A stretch of DNA of 64,000 bases from Gammaproteobacteria bacterium (GCA_002689445.1 NZGC01000077.1:23297-87296), one strand, 5' to 3'; positions 8,007-17,272 are shown, numbered from the stretch's first letter. Program-made: numbers and translations. The notes: a model not told the origin generated them from the letters alone.

Positions 8007-9751
8007 CCCCGGATCAAGCGGCCGGGTCGAGCCCCAGTGTCCTCATCCAGTGCACGAGTTTTGACGCCACTCACGAACGTATTTAGGTAACCACTGGCAG
8101 ATTGCAAAATTCGCCCTCCGCCCGCTGGCAAATCATGAGCGACTTTGAGTTCGCCCAAGCTTAGGCGGGATAGATCGATGATGTTCAAATCGGCTCGCTG
8201 CCCCGGCAGCAATCGACCTCGATCCTGTAAACCGAACAAATCAGCGTTGCGCGCAGTTTGCTTGTTCACAATCATCTCGATGGGTAACTTCGGACCTCGG
8301 GTACGATCTCGAACCCAATGCATCAACTGGTAAGTTGGACCCACTGCATCAAAAATCAGATTCACATGCGCCCCCGCATCTGAGAGCCCGATGGTTGTGT
8401 TGGGATGCTCGATCATTTTGCGAATGACATCGAAATTGCCTTCAACGAAATTGGCTCCCAGCGAGATGGCAAAGTTTCGCCCATCCTCTGCAATCAAAAA
8501 GTCATACACGAAGCTATCAATTTCCTGGCCAGCCTGGGCCGCCAGCGCACCTAAATTCGTGCTCGCTTCTGGCTCGTAATTCATGGGCACCGACAGTGGA
8601 AACATACTGGCTGCGGCCATGCCAAGGAGCCCATAGATATTCTCCATCGAGCCAGGAAGGTCAGGCTTGACGTCTTCGTCGGCTAAGATGCGCGCTTTAA
8701 TTTCAGGTCGACGGAGCTGCTCAAGCAATTGATCTATCGGCAAGTGTGACAACTCGAGATAGGTTTTTCGTCGCTGGAACATATGGTAGGACCGCAGACT
8801 GGTGACAAAACCAATCGGACGCGTCGCGATTTGCGGCATGATGAGGTGACCTGAATCACACGCTGCGGCCACGAGATCAAGACAAGCTTGCCATTGGTCT
8901 GGCCGACTGAAATTCTGGGCCAACGTAAAAGTCACCGGACAACCCGTCGCCTTGGCTATTTCAATAAACAAGGCGACTTCTTCCTCTGAGGTTTGATGCT
9001 CTGGCCCAGCGAGATCGCCAACGACACCCGCGGGTACTGCTTGAAACACACCCCGACCCACTTTCTGCATCGCCGACGCCAAGGCCATCAGTTCTTCACG
9101 CTCGGCAAAGGTCCCAGGAATCGTCTCTCCAAGCACACTTCGATGACCTACGGTACGAGACGTTGAGAATCCCAGCGCGCCGGCACTGACAGCCTGCTCT
9201 ACGATCGCCGCCATTCGCGCTAAATCTTCAGCAGTGGCATCTTCATGCCGCAGGGCTCGATCTCCCATCACATAATTACGCAGGGCACTATGCGGCACCT
9301 GCGTGCCCACATCGAGGCTATATTGCCGAGAGGCCAGGTAGTCAAGATATTCTGGAAAGGTCTCCCATCTCCCCCACTCAATGCCTTCATACAGCGCGGT
9401 ACCAGGTATATCCTCAACGCCCTCCATCAGTTCAATCAGTCGTTGTTCACCCCCAGGAGGCGCCGGTGCAAAGCCGACCCCGCAATTTCCCATGACTACA
9501 CTGGTGACGCCATGGCTAAAAGAGGGATCAAGCGTATCGTCCCAGCTAACCTGACCATCGTAATGCGTGTGAACATCGATCCATCCCGGCGTCGCAATTG
9601 CGCCGTTCGCTGCTATTTCTTCTTTGCCTTGGCCCCCAACGTTTCCGACCTCCTGAATCCGTCCATCTTTGATCGCAATATCACCCTGATAGGGTGCCTT
9701 TCCTGTTCCGTCAACGATTTCTACACCCCGAATCACTGTGTCAAACATCAT
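8003..9751 (-). CDS. D-aminoacylase-like amidohydrolase (amidohydrolase 3 family)
   Basis: This 582-residue metal-dependent amidohydrolase is of the N-acyl-D-amino-acid deacylase type, which would cleave an amide or imide bond in the cytoplasm. Visible are the beta-sandwich start (IVDGTG..GDIAIKDGRI), the metal-binding DVHTHYD (60-65, His61 and His63) and the GNCGVG segment with Cys90, a metal ligand in D-aminoacylases. A late DAGAHVN segment and a C-terminal RADLNIIDL follow. The ATG is doubled (9751 and 9748) behind an AGGAATAG site. It overlaps the serine hydrolase gene by four bases. A palindrome TTGATCAA lies 68 bases upstream. The natural substrate is unknown; the family is also found in catabolic clusters acting on cyclic amides. 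Confidence 0.88.
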   Translation of the reverse strand: MMFDTVIRGVEIVDGTGKAPYQGDIAIKDGRIQEVGNVGGQGKEEIAANGAIATPGWIDVHTHYDGQVSWDDTLDPSFSHGVTSVVMGNCGVGFAPAPPGGEQRLIELMEGVEDIPGTALYEGIEWGRWETFPEYLDYLASRQYSLDVGTQVPHSALRNYVMGDRALRHEDATAEDLARMAAIVEQAVSAGALGFSTSRTVGHRSVLGETIPGTFAEREELMALASAMQKVGRGVFQAVPAGVVGDLAGPEHQTSEEEVALFIEIAKATGCPVTFTLAQNFSRPDQWQACLDLVAAACDSGHLIMPQIATRPIGFVTSLRSYHMFQRRKTYLELSHLPIDQLLEQLRRPEIKARILADEDVKPDLPGSMENIYGLLGMAAASMFPLSVPMNYEPEASTNLGALAAQAGQEIDSFVYDFLIAEDGRNFAISLGANFVEGNFDVIRKMIEHPNTTIGLSDAGAHVNLIFDAVGPTYQLMHWVRDRTRGPKLPIEMIVNKQTARNADLFGLQDRGRLLPGQRADLNIIDLSRLSLGELKVAHDLPAGGGRILQSASGYLNTFVSGVKTRALDEDTGARPGRLIRG

Positions 9752-9924
9752 TCTCTATTCCTGCTTTGTTGTTTACTGAATTACTGATTCTGCTAACCCG
9801 AAGATCCTCTCATTCAACTTGATCAACCTAGCACGGTTTCGCCCGACATTTCCGTCTGCCCTAGGTTTTCGCTCCCTCAGCTGACATCATTTCTCACCCG
9901 CAACGCCGCCATTCCCGGGGCACT

Positions 9925-9958
9925 TTAAAACACCCTGCGGCAAGGCAGTGTTTCTTTT
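9925..9958 (-). terminator. Rho-independent terminator after the acyl-CoA ligase gene
   Basis: AAACA-CC-CTGC and GCAG-TGTTT (9928-9953) pair with a two-base bulge and a short loop. On the minus strand the stem is followed by TTTTAAAG, and on the plus strand by CTTTTT. It should therefore end the ligase transcript and could work in both directions. It separates the ligase transcript from the downstream hydrolase pair. Confidence 0.65.
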
Positions 9959-9989
9959 TGATGCCCAAAGCGCCTATCCCCTAGAACCC

Positions 9990-11558
9990 TTAAACGATCT
10001 TCGACTGACCTTCGCCCCAATAACGATCCCGCAGTAATCGTTTGTAGAGCTTACCCGTTGGCAACCTCGGCAGCGACGTTTCATAGTCGATTGATCTGGG
10101 GATTTTTTGACGGGCTAAATGCTCACTCAAATACGCCAATAACTCATCGGTTAGCTCCGCATTGGGGGTCACTCCCGCAAGGGGTTGAATGACCGCTTTA
10201 ACCTCCTCGCCTAAATCTTCGTTCGGCACACCAAACACCGCTGCATCATCGACCTTTGGATGACTGATCAAAAGATCCTCGCATTCCTGAGGGTAAATAT
10301 TGACCCCTCCAGAGATGATCATGAAGGTGGCACGGTCAGTGAGATATAAAAATCCATCCTCGTCAACAAACCCGACATCTCCGACGGTGGTCATCGCACC
10401 ATCTGGAGAGGTTGATTCTCGGGTCTTTTCGGGATCGTTGTGGTAGGAAAATTCCGTTGCCGTTTTGAACCACAGTGTTCCAGGCACGCCGACAGGTTGT
10501 GGATTTCCGGTTTCATCCAGGACTGTCAGATCACCCAAGACGACTTTCCCCACGGTACCGGGGTGGGCCAACCATTCTTCGGTGTTACAGGCGGCAAAAC
10601 CAAGCCCCTCAGTAGCGCCATAATATTCGTGAATGATCGGGCCCCACCAATCGATCATCTGCGTTTTGACGATTTTGGGACAGGGTGCTGCCGCATGAAT
10701 GGCGACCTCAAGGGTCGACAGGTCAAACCGATCACGAACCGAAGGGTCAAGCTTTAACATTCGACTGAACATCGTTGGAACGAGCTGGGAGTGGGTCACC
10801 TGGTGCTGCTCGATGAGCTTGAGATAACGCTCTGGATCAAACCGTTCCATGACAATGACTGTGCCGCCAATCCGCAGGGTCAAATTAACCGCCGCTTGCG
10901 GTGCAGAATGATAGAGCGGAGCCGGCGAAAGATAGACCATACCTTCTCGATACCGCCAAAGATCGCTGAGAAATTGGTACAAGGGTAAGGGCTCCCCCGG
11001 GGGCTGTTCTGGCAGAGGACGAATGATGCCTTTCGGCCTCCCCGTGGTACCAGAGGAATACAGCATCGAAGTTCCCAAGGCTTCATCCTTAATCGGCGTC
11101 TTCGGATGACCTTCAAGCTGCTGCTGATAATCCCGAAATCTCACGTCTTCGAAAGTTTTCTCTTGTGATCCCTGCTCATCGATCAACCAGACCTGCTCGA
11201 CTCTCGGACAATCTTTTACCGCTACTTCGACAACTTCTCGCTTCGCGATCGAGGTAATCAGGATCCGAGATTCCGAATTATTGATGATGTAGGCGAGTTC
11301 TTCCGCGGTAAGAAACGAATTGATACAGGTGTAATAAAGTCCTGCACGCTCGCCAGCCGCACAGCTTTCTATGTACTCCAGGTTGTTTTCCATGAAGATT
11401 GCGTAATGATCCAAACGCTGCAGGCCAGCCGCGCGTAGCGCGTGCGCAACCTGATTTGCGTTGGCTTCAAGGGCTGCATAGGTTTTAATCTCACCGGTTG
11501 AGGCCATGATCACAGCTGGCCGATCAGGGTGTTCAGTTGCGTAGTGATTGGGATACAT
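9990..11558 (-). CDS. Acyl-CoA synthetase (AMP-binding, FadD-like)
   Basis: This 522-residue ANL-superfamily enzyme activates a carboxylic acid with ATP and loads it onto CoA. The P-loop is YSSGTTGRPKG (168-178), the A5-type motif is YYGATEG, the hinge region is YLTDRATFMIISGGVNIYP, and the catalytic lysine lies in PTGKLYKRLL near residue 505. It has no membrane segment. The length is that of a medium- or long-chain fatty acid or terpenoid acid ligase. ATG at 11558 has GAGGG upstream. It lies 84 bases after the quinoprotein alcohol dehydrogenase gene on the same strand. This suggests alcohol to aldehyde to acid to CoA ester, but no aldehyde dehydrogenase gene is nearby. Confidence 0.93.
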   Translation of the reverse strand: MYPNHYATEHPDRPAVIMASTGEIKTYAALEANANQVAHALRAAGLQRLDHYAIFMENNLEYIESCAAGERAGLYYTCINSFLTAEELAYIINNSESRILITSIAKREVVEVAVKDCPRVEQVWLIDEQGSQEKTFEDVRFRDYQQQLEGHPKTPIKDEALGTSMLYSSGTTGRPKGIIRPLPEQPPGEPLPLYQFLSDLWRYREGMVYLSPAPLYHSAPQAAVNLTLRIGGTVIVMERFDPERYLKLIEQHQVTHSQLVPTMFSRMLKLDPSVRDRFDLSTLEVAIHAAAPCPKIVKTQMIDWWGPIIHEYYGATEGLGFAACNTEEWLAHPGTVGKVVLGDLTVLDETGNPQPVGVPGTLWFKTATEFSYHNDPEKTRESTSPDGAMTTVGDVGFVDEDGFLYLTDRATFMIISGGVNIYPQECEDLLISHPKVDDAAVFGVPNEDLGEEVKAVIQPLAGVTPNAELTDELLAYLSEHLARQKIPRSIDYETSLPRLPTGKLYKRLLRDRYWGEGQSKIV

Positions 11559-11642
11559 GATTCAACCCTCTGAGCATTGTGCCCCAACTTTTAGCATGGC
11601 CGCAGATGCCTTTCAAACGTCGAAGCAGACATCTCCTCGCCG

Positions 11643-13775
11643 CTAGATCAGCTGTTCTGCTAGCCAACCAAAGCGTTCAAACCACCAGTTGCGAACCCGG
11701 CGCCACAGCGATGACTCGGCATCGAGAGCCTTTTGGTCATGTGCCACCCTAACCAAGTAACTTCGAATTTCTTCACTTTCTTGCTTTGAGAGCACCGATT
11801 TAAACCCTATCATTCCCGCTGGCGCCAGCACTCCCTCTAATACAATCGCATCGAAAATCTCATGCGTAGCTTGGGACATTCCTCTCAAATCTGGCACCAA
11901 CCCTTGGCTCACCGCTCCGACGCCGTGGCAACGCAAACAATGTTGGTTGTAATGACCAAGCCCAGCCAGGACCGCCTCATCGCTGGCCGTATCAGGAGGT
12001 GGATCAATCACCAGTACCGGTTCGGGAATGTCAGGCAATGATGCCTCACCTCCTAACTTAAAGGTAAGAATTCGGCCAGGCCCACCCGAACGGACCTCGG
12101 GCTGCGCGAGCACGAGTCCGACGGCACCCCCCCAACCTGCCATCACACTCAAATACTGCTCTCCTGCGACCTCATAGCTAATTGGCGGCGCAATCATGCC
12201 TTGGCCGGTATCGAATGACCATCGAACTTCACCCGTTTGAGCATCATAGGCTTGCAGCCAACCTGTACCCGTACCCTGAAAGACCAGTCCAGATGCCGTG
12301 GTTAGGACACCGCCATTCCACATCGTGGCATGAGGCACCGTCCATGCCGCCTCGCCTTTCAACGGGTCCCAGGCAATCAACTCGCCGCGCATCAGATGTT
12401 TTAACACCGGCGCCAAATAGTTGGGATCCAGCTGGGCCAGAGGATTATCCTCAACGGCTCGATCATTCTGCCCGGTATTCCAATGCGGACCCGGTTGATG
12501 CTGGTAGGCTTCAGCATGATTGTAGACTGACAAATTACGCATCGCCGGGATATAGACCAACCCTGATCCTTGATTAAACGCCATAGGTTGCCAGTTATGC
12601 GCGCCAAATGGGGCGGGTCGAATGATCTGTTCTTGATCTCGATAATCAGCCACCTCAGTTTCAACCGGTCGACCCGTCGCAAGATCAACATGACTCGCCC
12701 AGTTGATCGGTACGTAAGGCGAGGCCGACAGCAACTCACCCGTAACTCGGTCCAGAACATAAAAGAAACCATTTTTAGGTGCTTGCATGATGACCCGTCG
12801 CACCTCGCCACCGATCGGGAGCTCGGCGAGAATCATATGCTGGGTGGCCGTATAATCCCAATTGTCAGCGGGTGTGGTCTGGTAGTGCCAACGATAACGA
12901 CCGGTGGTCCCCTCAATTGCGACAATCGACGACAAGAACAGGTTATCACCACCTCCTGGGCTTCTGATCTCCCGGTTCCAGGGCGAACCGTTACCCACCC
13001 CGATGTATAAAAGATCCAGTTCAGGATCGTAGACCATCGAGTCCCAAACCGTTCCACCACCACCGACTCGCTCAAAATCCGTACCGCGCCAAGTTGTTTT
13101 TGCCCAATGTAATTCAGGTTGGGCAACGGATTGAGTTGCGGCGGGTACCGTGTAGAAGCGCCAATTTAATGATCCGGTGTCCACATCATAGGCAGAAATG
13201 TATCCCCGAACGCCGTACTCTGCGCCACCATTGCCGATAACAACCTGCTGACCGACCAATCGAGGCGCTCCGGTGATGGTATAGGGCTTAGTTTGATCAA
13301 TCGTTAATACGGACCACAAGACCTCGCCTGTATGACGATTGAGTGCTATCAGTCGGCCATCTAGCGTCCCGACAAATAGCTTATCCTCTCGAACTGCCAC
13401 ACCCCGATTCACCACATCACAGCAAGCGTTAGCGCCCCAAGCCTTGGGTACCTCCGGATCAAACTGCCAGCGTAGCCTACCCGAGGCGGCATCCACGGCA
13501 AACACTTTGCTCCAAGAACCGGTGGTATACATCATCCCGTCGATCACAATGGGCGATGCCTCCAAACCCCGTCGCGTCCCCGTTTCCATCGACCACACTA
13601 AGCCCAAATTTTTTACTGTCTCTGAATTAATTTGCGTTAAGGGACTCTGCCGTTGTTCGAAGGTATCGTGGCCATGCAGCGGCCAATCTGCATAACCGAG
13701 CAAACTGACGGTCAGCAGTGCCCCCTGCATTAGCTTGATTATGCTAGCCAACCACTTATTCTGCCTGTAACCCAC
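11643..13775 (-). CDS. PQQ-dependent quinohemoprotein alcohol dehydrogenase
   Basis: This 710-residue periplasmic enzyme oxidises alcohols with PQQ and passes electrons to its own heme c. A signal peptide covers about residues 1-29. The propeller domain shows repeated W-docking motifs and the vicinal disulfide Cys118-Cys119 of PQQ alcohol dehydrogenases. The segment NWDYTA carries the expected catalytic Asp. The C-terminal domain has a heme c site CLRCH (613-617) and a likely Met ligand near 655. It ends in a basic, tryptophan-rich tail (SSLWRRVRNWWFERF), which might touch the membrane. The start is GTG 13775 behind AAGGAGA. The dyad at 13805-13819 lies 30 bases upstream. No PQQ synthesis genes are in the window. 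Confidence 0.92.
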   Translation of the reverse strand: MGYRQNKWLASIIKLMQGALLTVSLLGYADWPLHGHDTFEQRQSPLTQINSETVKNLGLVWSMETGTRRGLEASPIVIDGMMYTTGSWSKVFAVDAASGRLRWQFDPEVPKAWGANACCDVVNRGVAVREDKLFVGTLDGRLIALNRHTGEVLWSVLTIDQTKPYTITGAPRLVGQQVVIGNGGAEYGVRGYISAYDVDTGSLNWRFYTVPAATQSVAQPELHWAKTTWRGTDFERVGGGGTVWDSMVYDPELDLLYIGVGNGSPWNREIRSPGGGDNLFLSSIVAIEGTTGRYRWHYQTTPADNWDYTATQHMILAELPIGGEVRRVIMQAPKNGFFYVLDRVTGELLSASPYVPINWASHVDLATGRPVETEVADYRDQEQIIRPAPFGAHNWQPMAFNQGSGLVYIPAMRNLSVYNHAEAYQHQPGPHWNTGQNDRAVEDNPLAQLDPNYLAPVLKHLMRGELIAWDPLKGEAAWTVPHATMWNGGVLTTASGLVFQGTGTGWLQAYDAQTGEVRWSFDTGQGMIAPPISYEVAGEQYLSVMAGWGGAVGLVLAQPEVRSGGPGRILTFKLGGEASLPDIPEPVLVIDPPPDTASDEAVLAGLGHYNQHCLRCHGVGAVSQGLVPDLRGMSQATHEIFDAIVLEGVLAPAGMIGFKSVLSKQESEEIRSYLVRVAHDQKALDAESSLWRRVRNWWFERFGWLAEQLI

Positions 13776-13804
13776 CCGTCTCTCCTTACCTCTGATTTTA
13801 ATCG

Positions 13805-13819
13805 CTGATCATTGATCAG
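13805..13819. promoter_or_regulatory. Perfect dyad CTGATCA-T-TGATCAG upstream of the quinoprotein gene
   Basis: A 15-base palindrome with 7-base arms lies 30 bases before the GTG of the PQQ dehydrogenase gene. The spacing of the outer half-sites is five, one more than the FNR/CRP-type TTGAT-N4-ATCAA, so I do not name a regulator. It shares the core CATTGATC with the inverted repeat at 21055-21102. Confidence 0.4.
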
Positions 13820-13883
13820 TCGTCATGTGTGCATGCCATTATCTGCTTTGATGTTAAGCGGCAGGCCACGCCTATTGGCGGTC

Positions 13884-14921
13884 TTAATCGAAGTGACGGC
13901 CATTGTCTGCAATCGACTCGGCTCGAAATAGACGTTTCGCGTTGGTCGTGAAAAGGCGCATTAAGTCTGGATCAACCTCAAGTTGATGCTGATCCCAGCC
14001 CGAAAAATTGGTACCCAGTAGTAAACGCTGGTCACCGACAAGGGAACGGAAAAATGAAAGTACCCGGTCATCATGGACGTGGGTGTCGAACCAAAGCCGT
14101 TGTAACGCCTCTTCAAAAGCCCCCTCATACTGCAACGCTTGGGGCACCCAGGCTCGCTTAACGCAGGCTCGATCAAGCCTGCCTATCAAAGACGCAATTG
14201 CCCCGCCGGCATGTGAAATACAGATATCTAAGGCTGGATGACGTAGAAGCACCCCACCGTAAATCAACGTTGCAACGGCAATGGTTTCTTGAGCGGCAAA
14301 GCCGGTAAGCAAGTCTAGGTCAAACTGTAAAAGATTCGGGTCGCCACTCGGTCCATCGATCCCTGCCGGTGCCGGATGGAAAAATAACGGCACATCCAAA
14401 TCGACACAGCAAGCATAAAAAGGATCGAGGGCAGGGTCGTTCAAGGGTCGGCCAATATCAGTACCGATGTAACCGCCCAGCATACCCAGTTCCAAAACAG
14501 CGAAACGTAATTCGCGTATCGCCGCATTTACATCCTGCATCGGCAACGCCGCAAAGGCCGCCACGCGCTCAGGCGCGAGCGCTACCTGCTCAGCCAATGC
14601 CAGATTGTGGGCCCGGCAAAAAGCCGTCGCGTGAGTTGCGTCGATAAAATGAAAATACGTGAGCGGATTCGGTGACAACACTTGAAAATCGAGATTAACC
14701 GCATCCATAGCCGCGATTCTGAGCTGAAGATCCATGAACGGCCCTCCCGCATAACGGACGCCGTCTAGGCGATAGTCACCCACTCTAAACCACGGCGAGT
14801 CCGAATCTTGATCACCCAATTCGGGGCCATGAACACCCGCTTGGTGCATCGACCCCTCAAGCACAGCATGTGCATGGATATCAATACTGCTCGCTTGCGC
14901 GAGAAGAGATGCTGTGGTCAT
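13884..14921 (-). CDS. Amidohydrolase 2 (ACMSD-like) family protein
   Basis: This 345-residue TIM-barrel metallohydrolase belongs to the amidohydrolase-2 family, which includes decarboxylases such as ACMSD and gamma-resorcylate decarboxylase, and lactone hydrolases. Metal ligands visible are DIHAHA (His16, His18), FFHPAP (His182) and SHAGG (His237). Where most members have GTDYP/GSDYP the protein has GTNFSGWD (302-310): the usual metal-binding Asp is Asn305, with an Asp five residues later. Some family members carry this variant, so activity is not excluded. The start is ATG 14921. It sits between the quinoprotein gene and an SDR gene, 148 bases after the latter's start-distal end. The reaction could be decarboxylation or ring-opening hydrolysis; I cannot choose. 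Confidence 0.85.
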   Translation of the reverse strand: MTTASLLAQASSIDIHAHAVLEGSMHQAGVHGPELGDQDSDSPWFRVGDYRLDGVRYAGGPFMDLQLRIAAMDAVNLDFQVLSPNPLTYFHFIDATHATAFCRAHNLALAEQVALAPERVAAFAALPMQDVNAAIRELRFAVLELGMLGGYIGTDIGRPLNDPALDPFYACCVDLDVPLFFHPAPAGIDGPSGDPNLLQFDLDLLTGFAAQETIAVATLIYGGVLLRHPALDICISHAGGAIASLIGRLDRACVKRAWVPQALQYEGAFEEALQRLWFDTHVHDDRVLSFFRSLVGDQRLLLGTNFSGWDQHQLEVDPDLMRLFTTNAKRLFRAESIADNGRHFD

Positions 14922-15069
14922 ACCGAGTCCCTCTCCGTTTTCGTGGATTTACGTTTGATGTCGCCTTAAGGCTTTTGCCAATGCTTGGCCTATGCCCCCC
15001 GCCAATGCCTCTCACTCGCCGTCTAACGATCGCTTGTGCGACTCTGGAAACCTGACGTCGTAACCCATC

Positions 15070-15834
15070 TCAAACAGTCGTCGCACCCAAAGACAGTCCC
15101 CCATCAACGGTTAACAACGTTCCAGTTGTCCAAGTCGCCTCAAGGAGATAGCCAATCGCCTCTGCTACGTCTTGCCCATCACCAACTCGACCCAAGGCAT
15201 GCATCGGCGCTAATCGGCGAAACCTTTCCTCAAGCTCAGGCCGAGTGCCGACCCCAGCCCTGAGGTTGATATCCGAGGGTACCGCCCCTGGGATCACACA
15301 ATTGACTCTGACCCCAGCTGGTCCCAACTCTGCCGCCATGACCTGGGTGAGTCCTTGCAGCGCCGCTTTAGTGGCCGCATAAGGAGAGACGCCAGGGAAG
15401 GCTCGGCGGGTGTGAACCGAACCTAAAAACACGATACTCCCTTTGGTTGCTTTTAAGCTTGGCAGTGCCCACCTCGACAGCATCATCCCCGCGACGACAT
15501 TTTGATTAAAAATGTCCAACAATTGATCAGCATCGTATTCCTCGACCGAAGCCCGATACATATTGCCCGCGTTGTTAATCAGCCCTTTTATCTCTCGACC
15601 GTGACGCATCGCTGCCTCAACGACTCGCTCTTGATCCTCTTTGACAGTGACGTCAGCCTGCACGGCTAAGCACCGATCACCCAATCGGTCAGCGACCCTA
15701 GCGATGACATCTGCACGCCGACCGCAGATCGTCACCCTCGCACCGCGGTTAATCAACATCTCCGCCGTCGCCTCACCGATCCCGGATCCGCCGCCCGTGA
15801 CCAGATAACCGTCCTCCTTGTGCCTCACAAGCAA
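15070..15834 (-). CDS. SDR family oxidoreductase
   Basis: This 254-residue classical SDR shows TGGGSGIG (13-20), NNAG (87-90), Ser139, and the YAATK motif with Tyr152 and Lys156. After strand 2 the CGRR segment has arginines where NADP-preferring enzymes bind the 2'-phosphate, so NADP is likely. The C-terminal TGTLLTVDGG is complete. No ATG exists near the N-terminus: the start must be TTG 15834 or GTG 15828. Both lie within 14 bases of the ThuA-like gene stop, so translation is probably coupled to it. It forms an SDR-ThuA-SDR cassette with the next two genes upstream. Confidence 0.9.
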   Translation of the reverse strand: MLVRHKEDGYLVTGGGSGIGEATAEMLINRGARVTICGRRADVIARVADRLGDRCLAVQADVTVKEDQERVVEAAMRHGREIKGLINNAGNMYRASVEEYDADQLLDIFNQNVVAGMMLSRWALPSLKATKGSIVFLGSVHTRRAFPGVSPYAATKAALQGLTQVMAAELGPAGVRVNCVIPGAVPSDINLRAGVGTRPELEERFRRLAPMHALGRVGDGQDVAEAIGYLLEATWTTGTLLTVDGGLSLGATTV

Positions 15835-15841
15835 ACAGCCA

Positions 15842-16519
15842 TTACCGACCCTCTTCCAATAACCAAAGCATCAACTTATTGATAAGCGCAGCAAGGCTGG
15901 GGTTAGACAACGCCGAGAGATCATGCCCCATTGAGCAATAAGCACTCTTAAACGTCCCCTCGGTCCTTCGCCAGACTACCGGCTGAGCCTTGGTATGACC
16001 GTCTGAACCCATCATCAAAACCTCCACGTCTTCAGCTACCTCGAGGTCGCAGTAGAGTTCATCGACCACGTCAAACGCTTCTAACATCAACCGCGTTCCC
16101 GGTTCCGTCGGCAGCACTGAGATGGTTTGAGGTGCTGGGTGATGCGACTGTCCCCACTGCCATGCCCCTCCCAAAAGTTCAGGCCAGACCTTCGAGTGGG
16201 TAAAACAGATACTCGCTGTATGCAGGCCCAGTATTTTGCCACCCCGATGAGCATAGGCATTGAGGCAAGCATCGCCCTCTTCGGCCATCTCGTAAGACCA
16301 GTCGCTGCGGTACGGGTCATATTTTTCGCCTTGCATCGGCCAATGCAGCGCATTTACTGTGAACAAATCGACCCCACCCTTGTCCAGACGCTCAAATGCC
16401 GCATCTGGATGCGTCACGATTTCAGTCGTTAGACCCACGTTCTCACCAAGGCTCGCCACCTGAGCGCTGGTTCGCTGAAATTCATGGAAGATCCCGTTGG
16501 ATAAAATCAGTTGATGCAC
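15842..16519 (-). CDS. ThuA-like domain protein
   Basis: This 225-residue protein has the ThuA fold, related to class I glutamine amidotransferases but without the catalytic Cys-His-Glu triad at the usual places. Family hallmarks visible are GGKILGLHTASICF (about 93-106), a VDELYCDL segment, and the late QPVVWRRTEGTFKSAYCSMGHD. ThuA proteins are linked to oxidation or isomerisation of disaccharides and 3-keto-sugars; several are fused to or clustered with dehydrogenases. Here it sits between two SDR genes with gaps of 3 and 7 bases, so it probably acts on the same carbonyl intermediate. The start is GTG 16519 with GAAGGG just upstream. A sugar or sugar-like moiety in the substrate is possible but not shown. 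Confidence 0.85.
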   Translation of the reverse strand: MHQLILSNGIFHEFQRTSAQVASLGENVGLTTEIVTHPDAAFERLDKGGVDLFTVNALHWPMQGEKYDPYRSDWSYEMAEEGDACLNAYAHRGGKILGLHTASICFTHSKVWPELLGGAWQWGQSHHPAPQTISVLPTEPGTRLMLEAFDVVDELYCDLEVAEDVEVLMMGSDGHTKAQPVVWRRTEGTFKSAYCSMGHDLSALSNPSLAALINKLMLWLLEEGR

Positions 16520-16522
16520 CCT

Positions 16523-17260
16523 TCAATCTCGCGGTAAGTGGGCAAGCACGCTATTGATCACGCCGCCGTCGATCACAAGCTCATGACCGTGAATATAGGC
16601 CGCGGCATCGGACGCCAAATACAATACGGCAGAAATGACATCCGCAGCCGTGCCTAATCGATGTAACGGCACCCCGCCGCTTCGCTTTGCCCGTACCTTT
16701 TCGTCTGCAAAAATCGGCGCCGACATTCCCGCATCGATAAAACCTGGAGCAATGGCGTTCACTCGGATCCCTAAGGGGCCCCACTCTAGCGCTTGCAACT
16801 GGGTTAAATTCGCAATCGCCGCCTTGGTTGCGGCGTACAACCCAACATTCGGCGCGGGATGCACGGCGTTGACCGAGCTCATATTGATGATTACGCCGCC
16901 GATGTCCTGCATACGCTTTGCAGCCTGCTGTGCACAAAGCATCGAGCCCATCAGATTGACACTGATCACAGCTTGGATGTCATCTTGAGTCTGATCAATC
17001 AGCGGACCGAAGCGCACAATCCCCGCATTATTGACCAATAAATCCAACGAACCGAACTCCCTGAAAGCCGCCTCAACCTCAGCCCGATTTCCCACATCCG
17101 CTGGCAAGGGCGTCACGCCTTTGCATCGCTTTGCAATTTCGGCCAACGCGTCAGAATCGATATCGATTATCCCAACTTCATAATCTGCTTCAATCAGCGC
17201 AGCAACCAGCTCAGCACCAATACCCTGGGCACCACCTGTTACTATCGCTTTCTTCGTCAT
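16523..17260 (-). CDS. SDR family oxidoreductase
   Basis: This 245-residue classical SDR has TGGAQGIG (8-15), NNAG (77-80), the active-site Ser near 129, and YAATK with Tyr142 and Lys146. The IDIDSD segment after strand 2 ends with Asp, favouring NAD. It resembles 3-oxoacyl-ACP reductase or gluconate/sorbitol-type SDRs; substrate class cannot be set from the motifs. ATG 17260 has an AAAGGAG site. The stop lies three bases before the GTG of the ThuA-like gene. With an NADP-type SDR on the other side of ThuA, the cassette could move a hydride between two positions (an epimerisation by oxidation and reduction), which is inference. Confidence 0.92.
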   Translation of the reverse strand: MTKKAIVTGGAQGIGAELVAALIEADYEVGIIDIDSDALAEIAKRCKGVTPLPADVGNRAEVEAAFREFGSLDLLVNNAGIVRFGPLIDQTQDDIQAVISVNLMGSMLCAQQAAKRMQDIGGVIINMSSVNAVHPAPNVGLYAATKAAIANLTQLQALEWGPLGIRVNAIAPGFIDAGMSAPIFADEKVRAKRSGGVPLHRLGTAADVISAVLYLASDAAAYIHGHELVIDGGVINSVLAHLPRD

Positions 17261-17272
17261 GCAGTGCTCCTT

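Noticed and set aside
13805-13819. FNR/CRP site
   Set aside because: The half-sites are five bases apart rather than four and the outer bases differ from TTGAT/ATCAA.
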